Shown: positions 50,550 through 59,422 of the stretch, in pieces
How positions within the stretch are numbered: position 1 is the stretch's first letter
Layout of the letters: each line of letters starts with the position of its first letter
The notes under the pieces: model-generated
Told to the model about the DNA's origin: nothing
What the model saw: only the letters and a program-made list of their open reading frames with translations
The model's database searches: none
Position numbers and translations under genes: made by a program
Assembly: GCA_026392465.1 (NCBI GenBank)
Contig: JAPLCA010000010.1
Span: 1 to 61,649, forward strand
Direction: 5' to 3'
Source: Propionibacteriales bacterium
GTDB lineage: Bacteria; Actinomycetota; Actinomycetes; Propionibacteriales; Nocardioidaceae
Length of the DNA stretch: 61,649 nucleotides

Positions 50550-51497
50550 ATGGAGACAGCGACGTTCGCAGGTACGACGAGCAGTGACGGTGCAGGAGCG
50601 GCGTCGAGGACCGGGACCGTCGTCGGCGTCCCCACGTCGGCGGGTTCTCCGCACGAGGGCAGTGAGAACGGACCGTACTTCCTGCGGAGGGTGTCCCAGC
50701 ACCTGACGTGGGGCTACGACGACGGCGTCCCCCTCGCGGTCGACACGCTGGAGGCCATGAGCGGATGGGTCGACGGTGGCGATCTCGAGCTGCCCGACGG
50801 TGCGGACGCCGAGAAAGTCGCCTCGGCCGTGCGCCGCGAGGTCGCGGACCTGGCGCGCCTCGGCGTGGTGGGGCTCGTCGGGGGCGACCACAGCATCACC
50901 GCCGGCGCCGTCGAGGCGCTCGTCGAGCACCATCCCGACCTCTGGGTCGTGCAGCTCGACCACCATCTCGACGTGCAGATCTGGGACCACGGACCGCTCG
51001 ATCCCCTGTTCCACACCAACGTCATGTCGCACGTCGGTCGCTGGATCCGTCCCGGCCACCTCCTCCAGCTCGGTCTGGCGCCGTTCGTCGCCGCGCCCGG
51101 TGGCTCGCTGGACGACGTGAGAACGCTGCTGTCGGGAATGGGACGGCAGGTGTCCTCGGTGGCTGGCATGATCGACGACGACGTCGCCCTGGCCGAGCTG
51201 CTCGGCCGTGACCGGGCGGTCTACGTGACCGTCGACCTGGACGTCCTCCAGCCCGAGGCCATGTCCAGCACCGGATATCCCGCGACCACGGGACTCTCCC
51301 TCGGTCGGGTCGTCCAGCTCCTGCGGCTGCTCTCCCGCGCCAACACGATCGTGGGGTTCGACGTCGTCGAGTTCTCCGCGGACCGCGACGACCGCAGCCC
51401 CGTGGTCCTCGCCGACGCGGGTCGGGCCGCCGTCGTCCTTGCCGAGCTCATGCGTTGCTCGTCGCCCGCCCCAACGCGCGGGGAGGCCCGTCGATGA
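50550..51497 (+). CDS. arginase/ureohydrolase family enzyme, candidate peptide arginase
   Basis: 315 aa. All six binuclear Mn ligands are present: H114 in GGDHS, D137/H139/D141 in LDHHLD, and D229/D231 in VDLDV. FDVVEFSADRD is the last conserved block. Free-arginine arginases and agmatinases use the same fold; the location directly after a precursor with one arginine suggests conversion of that peptide Arg to ornithine, as known for the OspR type (family knowledge; target inferred). ATG at 50550 follows GGGGGAG; the frame continues 39 codons upstream and there encodes GFFRVA. The stop overlaps the TPR-like start (ATGA). Confidence 0.85.
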   Translation: METATFAGTTSSDGAGAASRTGTVVGVPTSAGSPHEGSENGPYFLRRVSQHLTWGYDDGVPLAVDTLEAMSGWVDGGDLELPDGADAEKVASAVRREVADLARLGVVGLVGGDHSITAGAVEALVEHHPDLWVVQLDHHLDVQIWDHGPLDPLFHTNVMSHVGRWIRPGHLLQLGLAPFVAAPGGSLDDVRTLLSGMGRQVSSVAGMIDDDVALAELLGRDRAVYVTVDLDVLQPEAMSSTGYPATTGLSLGRVVQLLRLLSRANTIVGFDVVEFSADRDDRSPVVLADAGRAAVVLAELMRCSSPAPTRGEARR

Positions 51498-52729
51498 CCG
51501 TCCAGGCGCGCCCCCTGCAGACCTCGACGAACGCCTTCTCGCGCACGATGGTCGAGCTCGACGTGACCGACGATGTCACGCACGACCTCTTCAGCCGCAG
51601 CGTCCGCCAGCACCTGCGCGACCTCCGTTCCTTCCGGTGGACCTTCCCCCTCACCCAGGTGTTCGAGCCGGAGGTGCTGGACGAGGCGGCCCTGCTCCGT
51701 GGGCTGGACCCGACGGCCGTCCGCCGTCTCGACGAGGGCTCGTCGACGGCGCAGGCCCTGGCCGAGGAGGCGGCCGCGGCCGCGGATGAGCCGGCGGAGG
51801 AGACCCTGTGCGTCGCGGCCGCGCTCGTGAGCGTGTCGCGGTTTGAGCTCGCCCGCGAGGTGCTCCGGACGGTCGACGCCACCGCGCACCCGCGCGCGGC
51901 GTTCGAGCGCGCGATGCTCGAGTTCGTCATCGCGAACCGCACCACGCTCTCGGCGGAGCGGATGACCGCTGCGTTCCGGCGCATGCAGGCCGCGGCACGG
52001 AGCGAGGAGGTCCCGCGCGACCGCCTTCTCGACGCCTGTGCGCAGGCCGTCGTCTGGTACCTGAAGTGCGAGGCGGTCCCTCGCGAGCTCTTCGAGTGGT
52101 TCTCCCGGGAGGGGCAGTCCTTGGTCACGCACCGGCGCGACGAGCTCGGCGCAGCCACCGTCTCGTCCTGGTACCGCGGGATCGCCATGGTCCCGGCCGG
52201 TCGGCGTGATGCCGACCTGACCCGGCGCGTGATGCGCCAGGCAGGTCGGGTGGCGGAGGAGGCCATCGCACAGGCGGGGTCGGGAGCCCTCGAACTCACC
52301 CTGCGCAAGACCTACCACGAGTCCTCCGTCAAGGAGTACCTCTACGTGTCCCGGGACCAGGAGCAGGCGCTGTACCACGCCGACCAGCTCGTGGACCTCG
52401 ACCCGGCATGGTCGGTCAGCCACGGCGAGAAGGCCGAGGTCTGCCGTTCGTTCGGGCTCCTGGAGCAGGCCGCGGAGAACTTCGACGCGGCGGCGACCGT
52501 CGGCCCTCCCTACGTGCGCCACCATCTGTTGCAGGCTGCTCGTGCGTGGGACGAGCTCGGCGAGCCCCGCGCGGCGTTGGAGCGCTACGACGCGATCTGC
52601 GCGATCGGGATGCCGTTGCCAGGGCTGCTGCAGGAAGCTGCAGCCGTGCGTCAGCGCGTGCACGACGCGGCGGTGACGCCCGTGGCCGGGCGGACGGACA
52701 CGTCAACCTTCGACCGCGGGGGCCGGTGA
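51494..52729 (+). CDS. TPR-like helical protein (RiPP cluster)
   Basis: 411 aa, soluble, almost entirely helical. Paired-helix units are visible, for example CVAAALVSVSRFELAREVL, then in the C-terminal third EQALYHADQLVDLDPAWSV, EVCRSFGLLEQAAENFDAA and RAWDELGEPRAALERYD, which match TPR spacing. No enzyme motif is found. The most likely role is binding the precursor and bringing enzymes together (inference). It is coupled upstream to the arginase gene, and the MATE gene begins 4 bases after its stop. Confidence 0.62.
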   Translation: MTVQARPLQTSTNAFSRTMVELDVTDDVTHDLFSRSVRQHLRDLRSFRWTFPLTQVFEPEVLDEAALLRGLDPTAVRRLDEGSSTAQALAEEAAAAADEPAEETLCVAAALVSVSRFELAREVLRTVDATAHPRAAFERAMLEFVIANRTTLSAERMTAAFRRMQAAARSEEVPRDRLLDACAQAVVWYLKCEAVPRELFEWFSREGQSLVTHRRDELGAATVSSWYRGIAMVPAGRRDADLTRRVMRQAGRVAEEAIAQAGSGALELTLRKTYHESSVKEYLYVSRDQEQALYHADQLVDLDPAWSVSHGEKAEVCRSFGLLEQAAENFDAAATVGPPYVRHHLLQAARAWDELGEPRAALERYDAICAIGMPLPGLLQEAAAVRQRVHDAAVTPVAGRTDTSTFDRGGR

Positions 52730-52733
52730 GACG

Positions 52734-54086
52734 GTGGAGCGTGCTGACGACCACACCCGGTTGACCACCCGCTCGTTCACCGGGTTCTCCCTCACGATGT
52801 TCGCGGTCGGCATGATCTCGGTGGGGTTCGGTGCCGTCGACATGGCCCTCGTCGCGCCGTTCGGTGTGGAGGTCCTCGCGGCCGTCGGCCTGGGGGAGGT
52901 CGTCGTCGTCACGGCGAGCGCGTTCCTCGCCGGACCGATCGACGTGCTGACCTCCCGCGTCGCGCAGTCCGAGGGCGGTGAAAGGCTGGCCCACGAGCTC
53001 GGCTCGCTCCTCGTCGGGTTCGTGGCCGTGCTCGCGCTCCTGCAGGTCGTCGCCGTCGGGTTCGCCTGGTCCAGCGAGACGCTGCTCGTAGCCCTGGGGC
53101 AGGACCCGGCGGCGGCCGCGGGTGCCGCGACCTACGTGCAGGTCCGGCTGGGCGGGGTGGCGCTCACGGTCCTCTTCATGGTCACCATGGAGCTCCTGCG
53201 CATCCTCGGCATGAAATCCGCCTCGGTGGTCGTGCTGGTGGTCGGTCTGGCCGCCAACGCCGGGCTCGACCTGCTGCTGCTGCACGGACCGCCGGCGGAC
53301 CACGTCGACCCGGTGGCGGGGGTGGCCGTGGCCACGGTGCTCGTCCACGCCGGGGCTGCCCTGGTCGGTGCCGCGCTGCTCGTGCGCCGACTCCGGGCGC
53401 GGGGATCGGTGGCGCGTCCCGGCGCGGCCGCAGTGCGCGACCACGCTCGGGCGACGCTGGTGACGGGCAGCGGCGTGGGCCTGCGGCACCTGAACGACTA
53501 CGCGGCTGCCGCGGTGCCGTTCCTCCTCGTCGGTACCCTCGGGGTGCAGGTGACCGCCGCGGCTGCAGTCGCCACCAAGATCTGGACGCTCTACTGCCGG
53601 GTGCCGCAGGCCTGCACCTCGGCCAGCTTCGTCTTCTACGGGTACGCGCTGGGCCGTGAGCAGGTGTCGGCCGAGCTGCGCCGACGTCTTCTCGTGATGA
53701 CGGCCGTGCCTACCCTGTCGTCCGCCCTGCTGGTGCTCGCGGCCACGCCCTGGTTGGTCGACCTCCTCGGTGGCGGGAGCGTCGACCGTGGCATGGCCGC
53801 GCTGCTGACCGCGGCCTTTCTGGTGGGCACGCTTCCGTACCTCTTCGAGAAGCTCGCCGGTGAGCTGCTCACGGTCGAGGGCGACGCGGGATACCTGGCG
53901 GTGACCTCGACCCTGACGACCTACCTCCTGACCCTGCCCCTGGCGGCGCTCTCCGTGCTCGCCCTCGGGTCGGCGTTCGGCGCCTTCGCCGCAGGAGCCG
54001 TCGGCTCAGCCGTGCTGGCGGTGCTCTTCTGGCGACGGCTCACCCACGTCACCGGTCGTCGACAGGTCGTGGAGGTAGCACGGTGA
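52734..54086 (+). CDS. MATE-family exporter (RiPP cluster)
   Basis: 450 aa from GTG, about 12 helices in two six-helix halves. FSLTMFAVGMISVGFGAVDMALVAPFG begins the first half, and LNDYAAAAVPFLLVGTLGVQ the second; the fold is MATE/MOP. It is the only transporter in the operon and thus the candidate exporter of the mature peptide (inference); MATE export is uncommon for RiPPs, which usually use ABC transporters. Its stop overlaps the propeller gene start (GTGA). Confidence 0.82.
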   Translation: MERADDHTRLTTRSFTGFSLTMFAVGMISVGFGAVDMALVAPFGVEVLAAVGLGEVVVVTASAFLAGPIDVLTSRVAQSEGGERLAHELGSLLVGFVAVLALLQVVAVGFAWSSETLLVALGQDPAAAAGAATYVQVRLGGVALTVLFMVTMELLRILGMKSASVVVLVVGLAANAGLDLLLLHGPPADHVDPVAGVAVATVLVHAGAALVGAALLVRRLRARGSVARPGAAAVRDHARATLVTGSGVGLRHLNDYAAAAVPFLLVGTLGVQVTAAAAVATKIWTLYCRVPQACTSASFVFYGYALGREQVSAELRRRLLVMTAVPTLSSALLVLAATPWLVDLLGGGSVDRGMAALLTAAFLVGTLPYLFEKLAGELLTVEGDAGYLAVTSTLTTYLLTLPLAALSVLALGSAFGAFAAGAVGSAVLAVLFWRRLTHVTGRRQVVEVAR

Positions 54087-55270
54087 CGTCGCGGAGCTCG
54101 CGGTTCGACCCTGCGCCGGCCTGTCTGCGGGCTGCCGGCGCGGACGTGGCGTGGGACCAGGAGCCGGTCGTGGCAGCCCACCGGACTGTGCGGGGCACCG
54201 ACCTGCGGGACGGGTCGAGCGTCCCGGTGGCGGTGAGTGCCACCCCGGGCGTGGTCGACGGGGTCGGGGTGGTGGTGGCGTCGGACGACGGCTGGCTGCG
54301 ATTCCTCGACCGCTCCCTGACCCGCACCTACTGGGAACGGCGGCTGAACCGCGGGTTCTACGCCCCGCTCTCCTTCCTCCAGGACGCGGAGGCGGTCCTG
54401 GTCGTGACGACTGCAGGGCTGGTCGGGTGCTTCGGCGTGCGTGGTGAGCTGCGCTGGGCGCGCGCGCTGGACCACGGGGTGCTCGCCCCGGTCACGACCA
54501 TCGGCACGTCGCTCCTGGTGGCGACCTTCGACCACCGGTGCGTCCTGCTCGACCCCGAGTCCGGCGACGTGCGCGCCGAGGTCGACCTGCCGGCGCCCTG
54601 GGCCCGTCAGGTCGGCGGGCTCGCGGGACGCCGTGACGTCTACGCGGCGCCGGTGACGACACCCGCGGGGGCGGTGGTCTGCTGTGGTGAGCACGTCGTC
54701 GGCCTCGCCGACGACGGCGCTGCGGCCTGGACCGTCGACCTCGGCGTCGCGGTCAAGGCTTCCCCGGTCGTCGTCGACGACGAGCGCGTCGGGGTCGTCG
54801 GCGTCGACGGCGTCTGCCGCGAGATCGACCTCGTGACGGGGACGGTGCAGCGGTCGCTGCGGCTCGGTGCCAAGGTCACTGCGAGCCCGGTCGTCTCGGA
54901 CGGCGTCGTCGTGGTCGGTCTCGCCGACGGGCGCAGCGTCGGCATCGACATCGCCTCGTGGCAGCGACGGTGGGAGGAAAAAGGTGGGGGTCCCTTCGAC
55001 CATACGGGGTACACCCGACTCCCCGACGGCGGCGTCGTGTGCGTCAACCAGCGCGGGAACGCCGAGTGCCGCGACCCGGCGGACGGAGCGTTCCGGTGGG
55101 AGAGCAGCCAGGTCCTCGGGTTGCCGGACCACGAGACCGCGCTCCACACCACGCCGGTGGCGGGACCGTCCGGCGACCTGTACGCGACGTCCTACACGGG
55201 TGACGTATACCGCTTCATCTTCCGGGACAAGCGGTCTGCGACCCGTCCGAGAGGGGAGCTCGTCCCATGA
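54083..55270 (+). CDS. PQQ-like beta-propeller protein without signal peptide
   Basis: 395 aa from GTG. Repeated units such as VVASDDGWLRFLDR, LVGCFGVRGELRWARALDHG, HRCVLLDPESGDVRAEVDL, VVGLADDGAAAWTVDLGV and AECRDPADGAFRWES have the quinoprotein propeller pattern with A-W/G-D ends. No signal peptide and no PQQ-binding Cys pair are seen, so a cytoplasmic binding or scaffold role is more likely than dehydrogenase. Propellers are rare in RiPP operons. Coupled on both sides (GTGA and ATGA). Confidence 0.75.
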   Translation: MTSRSSRFDPAPACLRAAGADVAWDQEPVVAAHRTVRGTDLRDGSSVPVAVSATPGVVDGVGVVVASDDGWLRFLDRSLTRTYWERRLNRGFYAPLSFLQDAEAVLVVTTAGLVGCFGVRGELRWARALDHGVLAPVTTIGTSLLVATFDHRCVLLDPESGDVRAEVDLPAPWARQVGGLAGRRDVYAAPVTTPAGAVVCCGEHVVGLADDGAAAWTVDLGVAVKASPVVVDDERVGVVGVDGVCREIDLVTGTVQRSLRLGAKVTASPVVSDGVVVVGLADGRSVGIDIASWQRRWEEKGGGPFDHTGYTRLPDGGVVCVNQRGNAECRDPADGAFRWESSQVLGLPDHETALHTTPVAGPSGDLYATSYTGDVYRFIFRDKRSATRPRGELVP

Positions 55271-56937
55271 CGACCACGATCAGCTCGACCGACCCCCAGC
55301 AGCTCGCGCAGCTCTTGGCGGGCCGGCTGCATGCGGAGACGGTCCACGACCCCGAGTCGTTCGAGCGGCACGTGCTCGGCCGTTCGAACCTCGCCTACCT
55401 GATGCTCTACCTGGAGTCCAACGACGTGCCGGCAGCGCAGGTCGCCGCGGTGCGCGCAGCGCTCGACGGTACGAGGCAGGACCGCCTCCGGCTCGCCGCG
55501 GACCTCGAGGCGCTCCGCCTGCCCGGCCCTCTCGAACGGGTCCGAGGTCGGTGGGTCGAGGAGCTGCACCGTGCGGGCGGTGACCCGACGCGCGCCGACG
55601 TCCAGGCAGCCCGGGAACGCTTCGACGGCGCGCTCGCCGCTCTCGACGCCTCGGTCGACGAGCTCGTACGGCGCCTCGGCGGCCCGGAGGGCCCGGTGGT
55701 CGGCACGGGCGACAGCGTCGTGTACGCCTGGCTCGCCCGGTTCGACGACCCGCAGCGGCGCGTGAAGCTTTCGGCCGCACGGGAGCGGGTTCGGTCGCAG
55801 CAGGTGCCGCAGGCGGTCGACGCACTCGAGGAGCTCGTCGGGCTGAGGACGGTCGAGGCACGCGAGCGTGGGTTCGGGTCCGCCCTGGAGGCGTCGCTCT
55901 CCGCGAGCGACCTCGACGTGGACCGTGCCACCGACTACGTGCAGGCCCTGCTGCGCGAGGCCGTCATCGACAACGCGAGCCTGCGCTCGGAGCTCGAGGC
56001 CGGGCTCGGCGAGCGGTGGCTCGGCCGCGTCGGCGACCACCTGCCCGCTTACCTGCGTGCAGAGGACACCTCGACGACCGTGCTGCTCGACGCAGGACGC
56101 CTCGTCGAGCACGCTCTCGAGGAGCTGACCGAGCCGCTGCCGGTGGACGGCGTCGCCGTCGACCGCCAGACCGACACCATCCGGCTCCTGCGTGGACGTT
56201 CGGTGCTCGGGACCATCGCGCTCCAGGCATGGGTCGAGCACCGTCCGACCACGAACGTGACCCTCTCCCAGGCGGAGCTGGAGCGCCCGCTGGCCTTCGT
56301 CGCCGTCCCGCCCGCAGACGGTGACGGTCGGCGGACCCTGCCGCTCGGCGCGGCGCAACGTCTGATGCACGAGCTCGGTCATGCGCTCAACCACGTGCTG
56401 ATCGAGGAGCGTGGCCCGAGCAGCACGGGTCTGGACTACCTGCCGCTCGAGCGGGTCGACCTGTTCAGCACCTGTCTCGAGCGCTGGGTGTACCGCCTCG
56501 ACCTGCACGAGAGCGGCGTCGTGCGTCAGGGCACGCACACGGACCTCCAGCGCGCCCAGCGGCTCCGTCAGGTCCAGGCGCGCCAGGCGGCCGCCGAACG
56601 GGCGGTCGTCAGCGCGCTCGACCTCGCGATCCACGGATCGTCGAGCCCGGGGGTGGTGGCCGCGTACGACGTCCTCGTGGCCGAGCACGGGGTCGACAGC
56701 ATCGTGAGCCTCGACGCGGTCCTGCCCTACTTCGGCTGGCCGAGCCTGCTGGCCCACCCGGGAGCCGACCTCGCCGTGCCGTACGCGGCTGCGCTCGCGG
56801 AGGTCACCATGGAGGGCCTCCTCGCCCGACGTCCGGGCGCAGGTGCGACGCTCGTCGAGCAGGCGCTGCGGCCCGCCGCGCGCTCGACGGACTCGGACCC
56901 GCGCCGCGCCGTCCGTCCGGGAGCGTGGATCCGATGA
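55267..56937 (+). CDS. M3-like HELGH metalloprotein 3 (RiPP cluster)
   Basis: 556 aa. HELGH is at 368-372, then H376, D390, E395 and D398 at the same spacings as in copies 1 and 2. The residue at the third-ligand position (+26) is Asp here where the others have Glu, which could change metal chemistry or activity. LDYLPLERVDLFSTCLERW corresponds to the M3 FVExPSQ region. No signal peptide. It starts with ATGA overlapping the propeller stop and ends with ATGA overlapping the methyltransferase start. Confidence 0.8.
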   Translation: MTTTISSTDPQQLAQLLAGRLHAETVHDPESFERHVLGRSNLAYLMLYLESNDVPAAQVAAVRAALDGTRQDRLRLAADLEALRLPGPLERVRGRWVEELHRAGGDPTRADVQAARERFDGALAALDASVDELVRRLGGPEGPVVGTGDSVVYAWLARFDDPQRRVKLSAARERVRSQQVPQAVDALEELVGLRTVEARERGFGSALEASLSASDLDVDRATDYVQALLREAVIDNASLRSELEAGLGERWLGRVGDHLPAYLRAEDTSTTVLLDAGRLVEHALEELTEPLPVDGVAVDRQTDTIRLLRGRSVLGTIALQAWVEHRPTTNVTLSQAELERPLAFVAVPPADGDGRRTLPLGAAQRLMHELGHALNHVLIEERGPSSTGLDYLPLERVDLFSTCLERWVYRLDLHESGVVRQGTHTDLQRAQRLRQVQARQAAAERAVVSALDLAIHGSSSPGVVAAYDVLVAEHGVDSIVSLDAVLPYFGWPSLLAHPGADLAVPYAAALAEVTMEGLLARRPGAGATLVEQALRPAARSTDSDPRRAVRPGAWIR

Positions 56938-57581
56938 CCCAGCCGCACTTTCCCTCCGGGTACGTCCGTGCCGTGCTGGGCGGACGTGATCCCGTCGCGG
57001 ACTCGATCCTGAGGTCGTCCCTGGGCGAGCACGCCCAGCCGACGATCCAGGTGGACGACAACGCCGCGCGGCTCCTCGAGCTGCTGGTGCGGGTCGCCCG
57101 CCCCGAGCGGGTGCTCGAGATCGGGACGCTGTTCGGCTACTCGACCCTTCACCTCGCCCGCGGACTGGCCGGGACGGGCACGGTCACCAGCATCGAGGTC
57201 GACCCCGCGGCAGCCCGCCTCGCCCGCGACAACCTCGACGCCGCCGGTCTAGCAGACCGCGTGTCGATCCTCGTCGGTGACGCGGTGGAGGTGCTGGCGA
57301 CCCTGCCGGAGGACCCGTTCGACTTCGTCTTCGTCGACGGACGCAAGTCCGAGTACCCCCGGTACCTCGCCGCGGTCCACCCTCGGCTCCGCGTCGGAGG
57401 TCTGCTCGTGGCCGACGACGCCTTCTCCGCGGGGGACTTCGCCCCCGACGGTGATGACGACACCGACGCCGCCCGGGGGATCTCGGGCTACGTCCGGGCC
57501 CTGGGCCGCTCCTCGTCGTACGCGTCCGCGTTCGCGGGGACGGAGACGGGTCTGCTCATCTCACGGAAGGAGTCGGCATGA
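56934..57581 (+). CDS. class I SAM-dependent O-methyltransferase
   Basis: 215 aa. VLEIGTLFGYSTLHLARGL is SAM motif I, SIEVDPAAARLARDNL motif II and FDFVFVDGRKSEYPRYL the catalytic Asp/metal region of the catechol/caffeoyl-CoA O-methyltransferase (Mn/Mg) type. In the cluster it could methylate a hydroxyl made by the JmjC oxygenase or a carboxylate of the peptide (inference). The ATG at 56934 overlaps the HELGH 3 stop; an in-frame ATG three codons upstream is less likely. Confidence 0.88.
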   Translation: MTQPHFPSGYVRAVLGGRDPVADSILRSSLGEHAQPTIQVDDNAARLLELLVRVARPERVLEIGTLFGYSTLHLARGLAGTGTVTSIEVDPAAARLARDNLDAAGLADRVSILVGDAVEVLATLPEDPFDFVFVDGRKSEYPRYLAAVHPRLRVGGLLVADDAFSAGDFAPDGDDDTDAARGISGYVRALGRSSSYASAFAGTETGLLISRKESA

Positions 57582-58333
57582 GCACGGGTCTGGCCCTGGT
57601 CACCGGGTGCCACGGAGGGCTGGGGAGCCACGTGGTGTCCGTCCTCCTCCAGGAGGGCTGGGAGGTCGTCGGCGTGGGTCGGCGTCCGCAGGAGGAGGGC
57701 GGCCTGCCGACCGGTGCCACCTACCTGCAGGTCGACGCCCACCACGAGGAGGCAGTGCAGGACGTGGTGGCCCGGCTCGGACGTCGCCCGTCCCTGGTGG
57801 TGCACGCCGCATCGGAGTACCCCCGGGCTACGGAGACACTGCCGGCCGCGGTGATCGAGGCGGCCTTTCGCGTGAACTCGGTGTTCCCCTACCTGCTCGA
57901 CCTGGCCGTCCTCGACATGCCGCGGGACGACCACCAAGGGGTCACGTTGGTCACCGTCGGCTCGGAGGCGATGTTCCACGCGGACGCCGTGTCGGGCGTC
58001 TACGCCGCGACCAAGGCCGCCGCGCGTGTCCTGACGACCGCCGTGGCCGATCGGTGCCGCGGTACGGGTGACCGGGCCTGCACTCTCGTGCTCGGACCGC
58101 TGCTGACCCCTGGTCGGGAGGACGAGATGAACCGGCTGGCCACACGGCTCGAGCGCGACGTGACCGAGCTGACCCGCCATGCCCTCGCTCGCAGCAACCC
58201 CTCGCTCGTGATCGACCAGTTCATCGACCTCGACGCCTGCGCCCGAGCGATCCTCGCCCTGCAGCAGCTGGGGACCGCCGCCAACGGAGCCGTGTGGCGG
58301 CTCGACGGCGGTTCAGCCGGTTCGCTGATCTGA
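57578..58333 (+). CDS. SDR family oxidoreductase (RiPP cluster)
   Basis: 251 aa. VTGCHGGLGSHV at 9-20 is the nucleotide loop, and GVYAATKAAARVL gives YxxxK. HAASEYPRA replaces the more usual NNAG/NAG motif and LGPLLTPGREDEMN fills the substrate loop. It would oxidise a peptide alcohol or reduce a ketone (inference). ATGA overlap with the methyltransferase stop; 37 bases to the next gene. Confidence 0.85.
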   Translation: MSTGLALVTGCHGGLGSHVVSVLLQEGWEVVGVGRRPQEEGGLPTGATYLQVDAHHEEAVQDVVARLGRRPSLVVHAASEYPRATETLPAAVIEAAFRVNSVFPYLLDLAVLDMPRDDHQGVTLVTVGSEAMFHADAVSGVYAATKAAARVLTTAVADRCRGTGDRACTLVLGPLLTPGREDEMNRLATRLERDVTELTRHALARSNPSLVIDQFIDLDACARAILALQQLGTAANGAVWRLDGGSAGSLI

Positions 58334-58370
58334 ACCCCGACCCCTGCCCGACCCGACCAAGGAGGACACC

Positions 58371-59198
58371 GTGACCGTCGCGGACACTGCCGCCAGCCCC
58401 TTTGACTCACCGGCCGAACGTGAGCGTTTCTGGAAGGAGCACTGGCGTCGTCGGCCCTACTTCGTGAAGGGAGGCGCGAGGACCGTCCTGCCGGACCGGT
58501 GGGACGACGACCGCTTCGCTGACCTCCTCGCCGCCGCGCGGCCGGTGGCGGGACGCGGTGGGCTCGCGATCCACGAGCGCGAGGACGATGTCTGCTTCGT
58601 CGAGACGGCATCCGTCGCCGACGACGGGCTCGCGCAGCGCGCCGCGGAGCTCGCAGCCGCGTTCGGTGCTCCTCGCGCCTGGTTCGACGTGATCCGCACG
58701 TACCGACGCAGCGGGATCGGGTCGCACTTCGACCACAGCGACAACATCGTGCTCCAGCAGCAGGGCGTCAAGCACTGGCGGCTCGCACCGCCGACGTCGA
58801 TCGCGCGGGAGACGTATGCGGCTCGGATGATGGGCGTGCCCGGCGTGGGAGCCCAGGAGCTGCCCGACGACGGTGCGCTCGAGTTCACGCTCGAGCCCGG
58901 TGACCTGCTCTACATCCCGCTCATGTGGATCCACTCCGGGGTGTCCGAGGCCGGGTCGCTGAGCATCTCCCTCGTGTGCCCCGCGCAGACCCTCGCCTCC
59001 GTCGTGCTCGGCGCGACGTCGAGGCTCCTCCAGCAGTCGGGACTCGGGCACCAGGCGGTCGGGACCGTCCCCGCCTGGCTCGACCCCACCGAGGCCGCTG
59101 CGGAGGACGAGCGTCTGGCCCACGCCGCGGGTGTCTTGCTGAGGCACCTGGGCAGCGACGAGGTGGTCGAACGCGTCGTCGCCGGGTTGCGATCCTGA
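58371..59198 (+). CDS. JmjC/cupin-type Fe(II)/2-oxoglutarate oxygenase
   Basis: 275 aa from GTG after AAGGAGG. The iron triad H119/D121 (SHFDHSDN) and H188 (WIHSGV) is complete; QQGVKHWRLAPP and LEPGDLLYIPLMWIH are the conserved cupin-4 strands. The closest characterised relatives I can name are ribosomal-protein oxygenases such as YcfD/RoxA, which hydroxylates an arginine of L16. That makes hydroxylation of the precursor, perhaps at its single Arg or an aromatic residue, a reasonable proposal (inference). Last gene of the operon. Confidence 0.83.
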   Translation: MTVADTAASPFDSPAERERFWKEHWRRRPYFVKGGARTVLPDRWDDDRFADLLAAARPVAGRGGLAIHEREDDVCFVETASVADDGLAQRAAELAAAFGAPRAWFDVIRTYRRSGIGSHFDHSDNIVLQQQGVKHWRLAPPTSIARETYAARMMGVPGVGAQELPDDGALEFTLEPGDLLYIPLMWIHSGVSEAGSLSISLVCPAQTLASVVLGATSRLLQQSGLGHQAVGTVPAWLDPTEAAAEDERLAHAAGVLLRHLGSDEVVERVVAGLRS

Positions 59199-59422
59199 CC
59201 GACGCGCGCGGCGGGAACTGGGCAGAACGCGCCAGACGAACCCCTCTCGTCTACACTGGGCGGAGCAGGAGCCGTACGGCCCGCACTCGTGGGTGGGTGC
59301 TCAGCCACCGACCCGCCGCCGAGATCACTGGCGGCCGAGTCGCCGTACGCCCTGTCGCGGTGACGGGCACGACCCGTCCGCCGCCGGCCGAGGCAGACGT
59401 CCGGCCGTGGAGGAGGAGCCTG

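Noticed and set aside
51439..51789. Additional small ORF between the arginase and TPR-like genes
   Set aside because: It lies in another frame over both genes and has Arg/Pro-rich shadow composition; the two real genes overlap directly by ATGA.
55267..56937. Housekeeping oligoendopeptidase F
   Set aside because: The M3 motif is present but the chain is diverged, the third ligand is Asp, and two paralogues lie in the same peptide operon region, so a specialised role is more likely.
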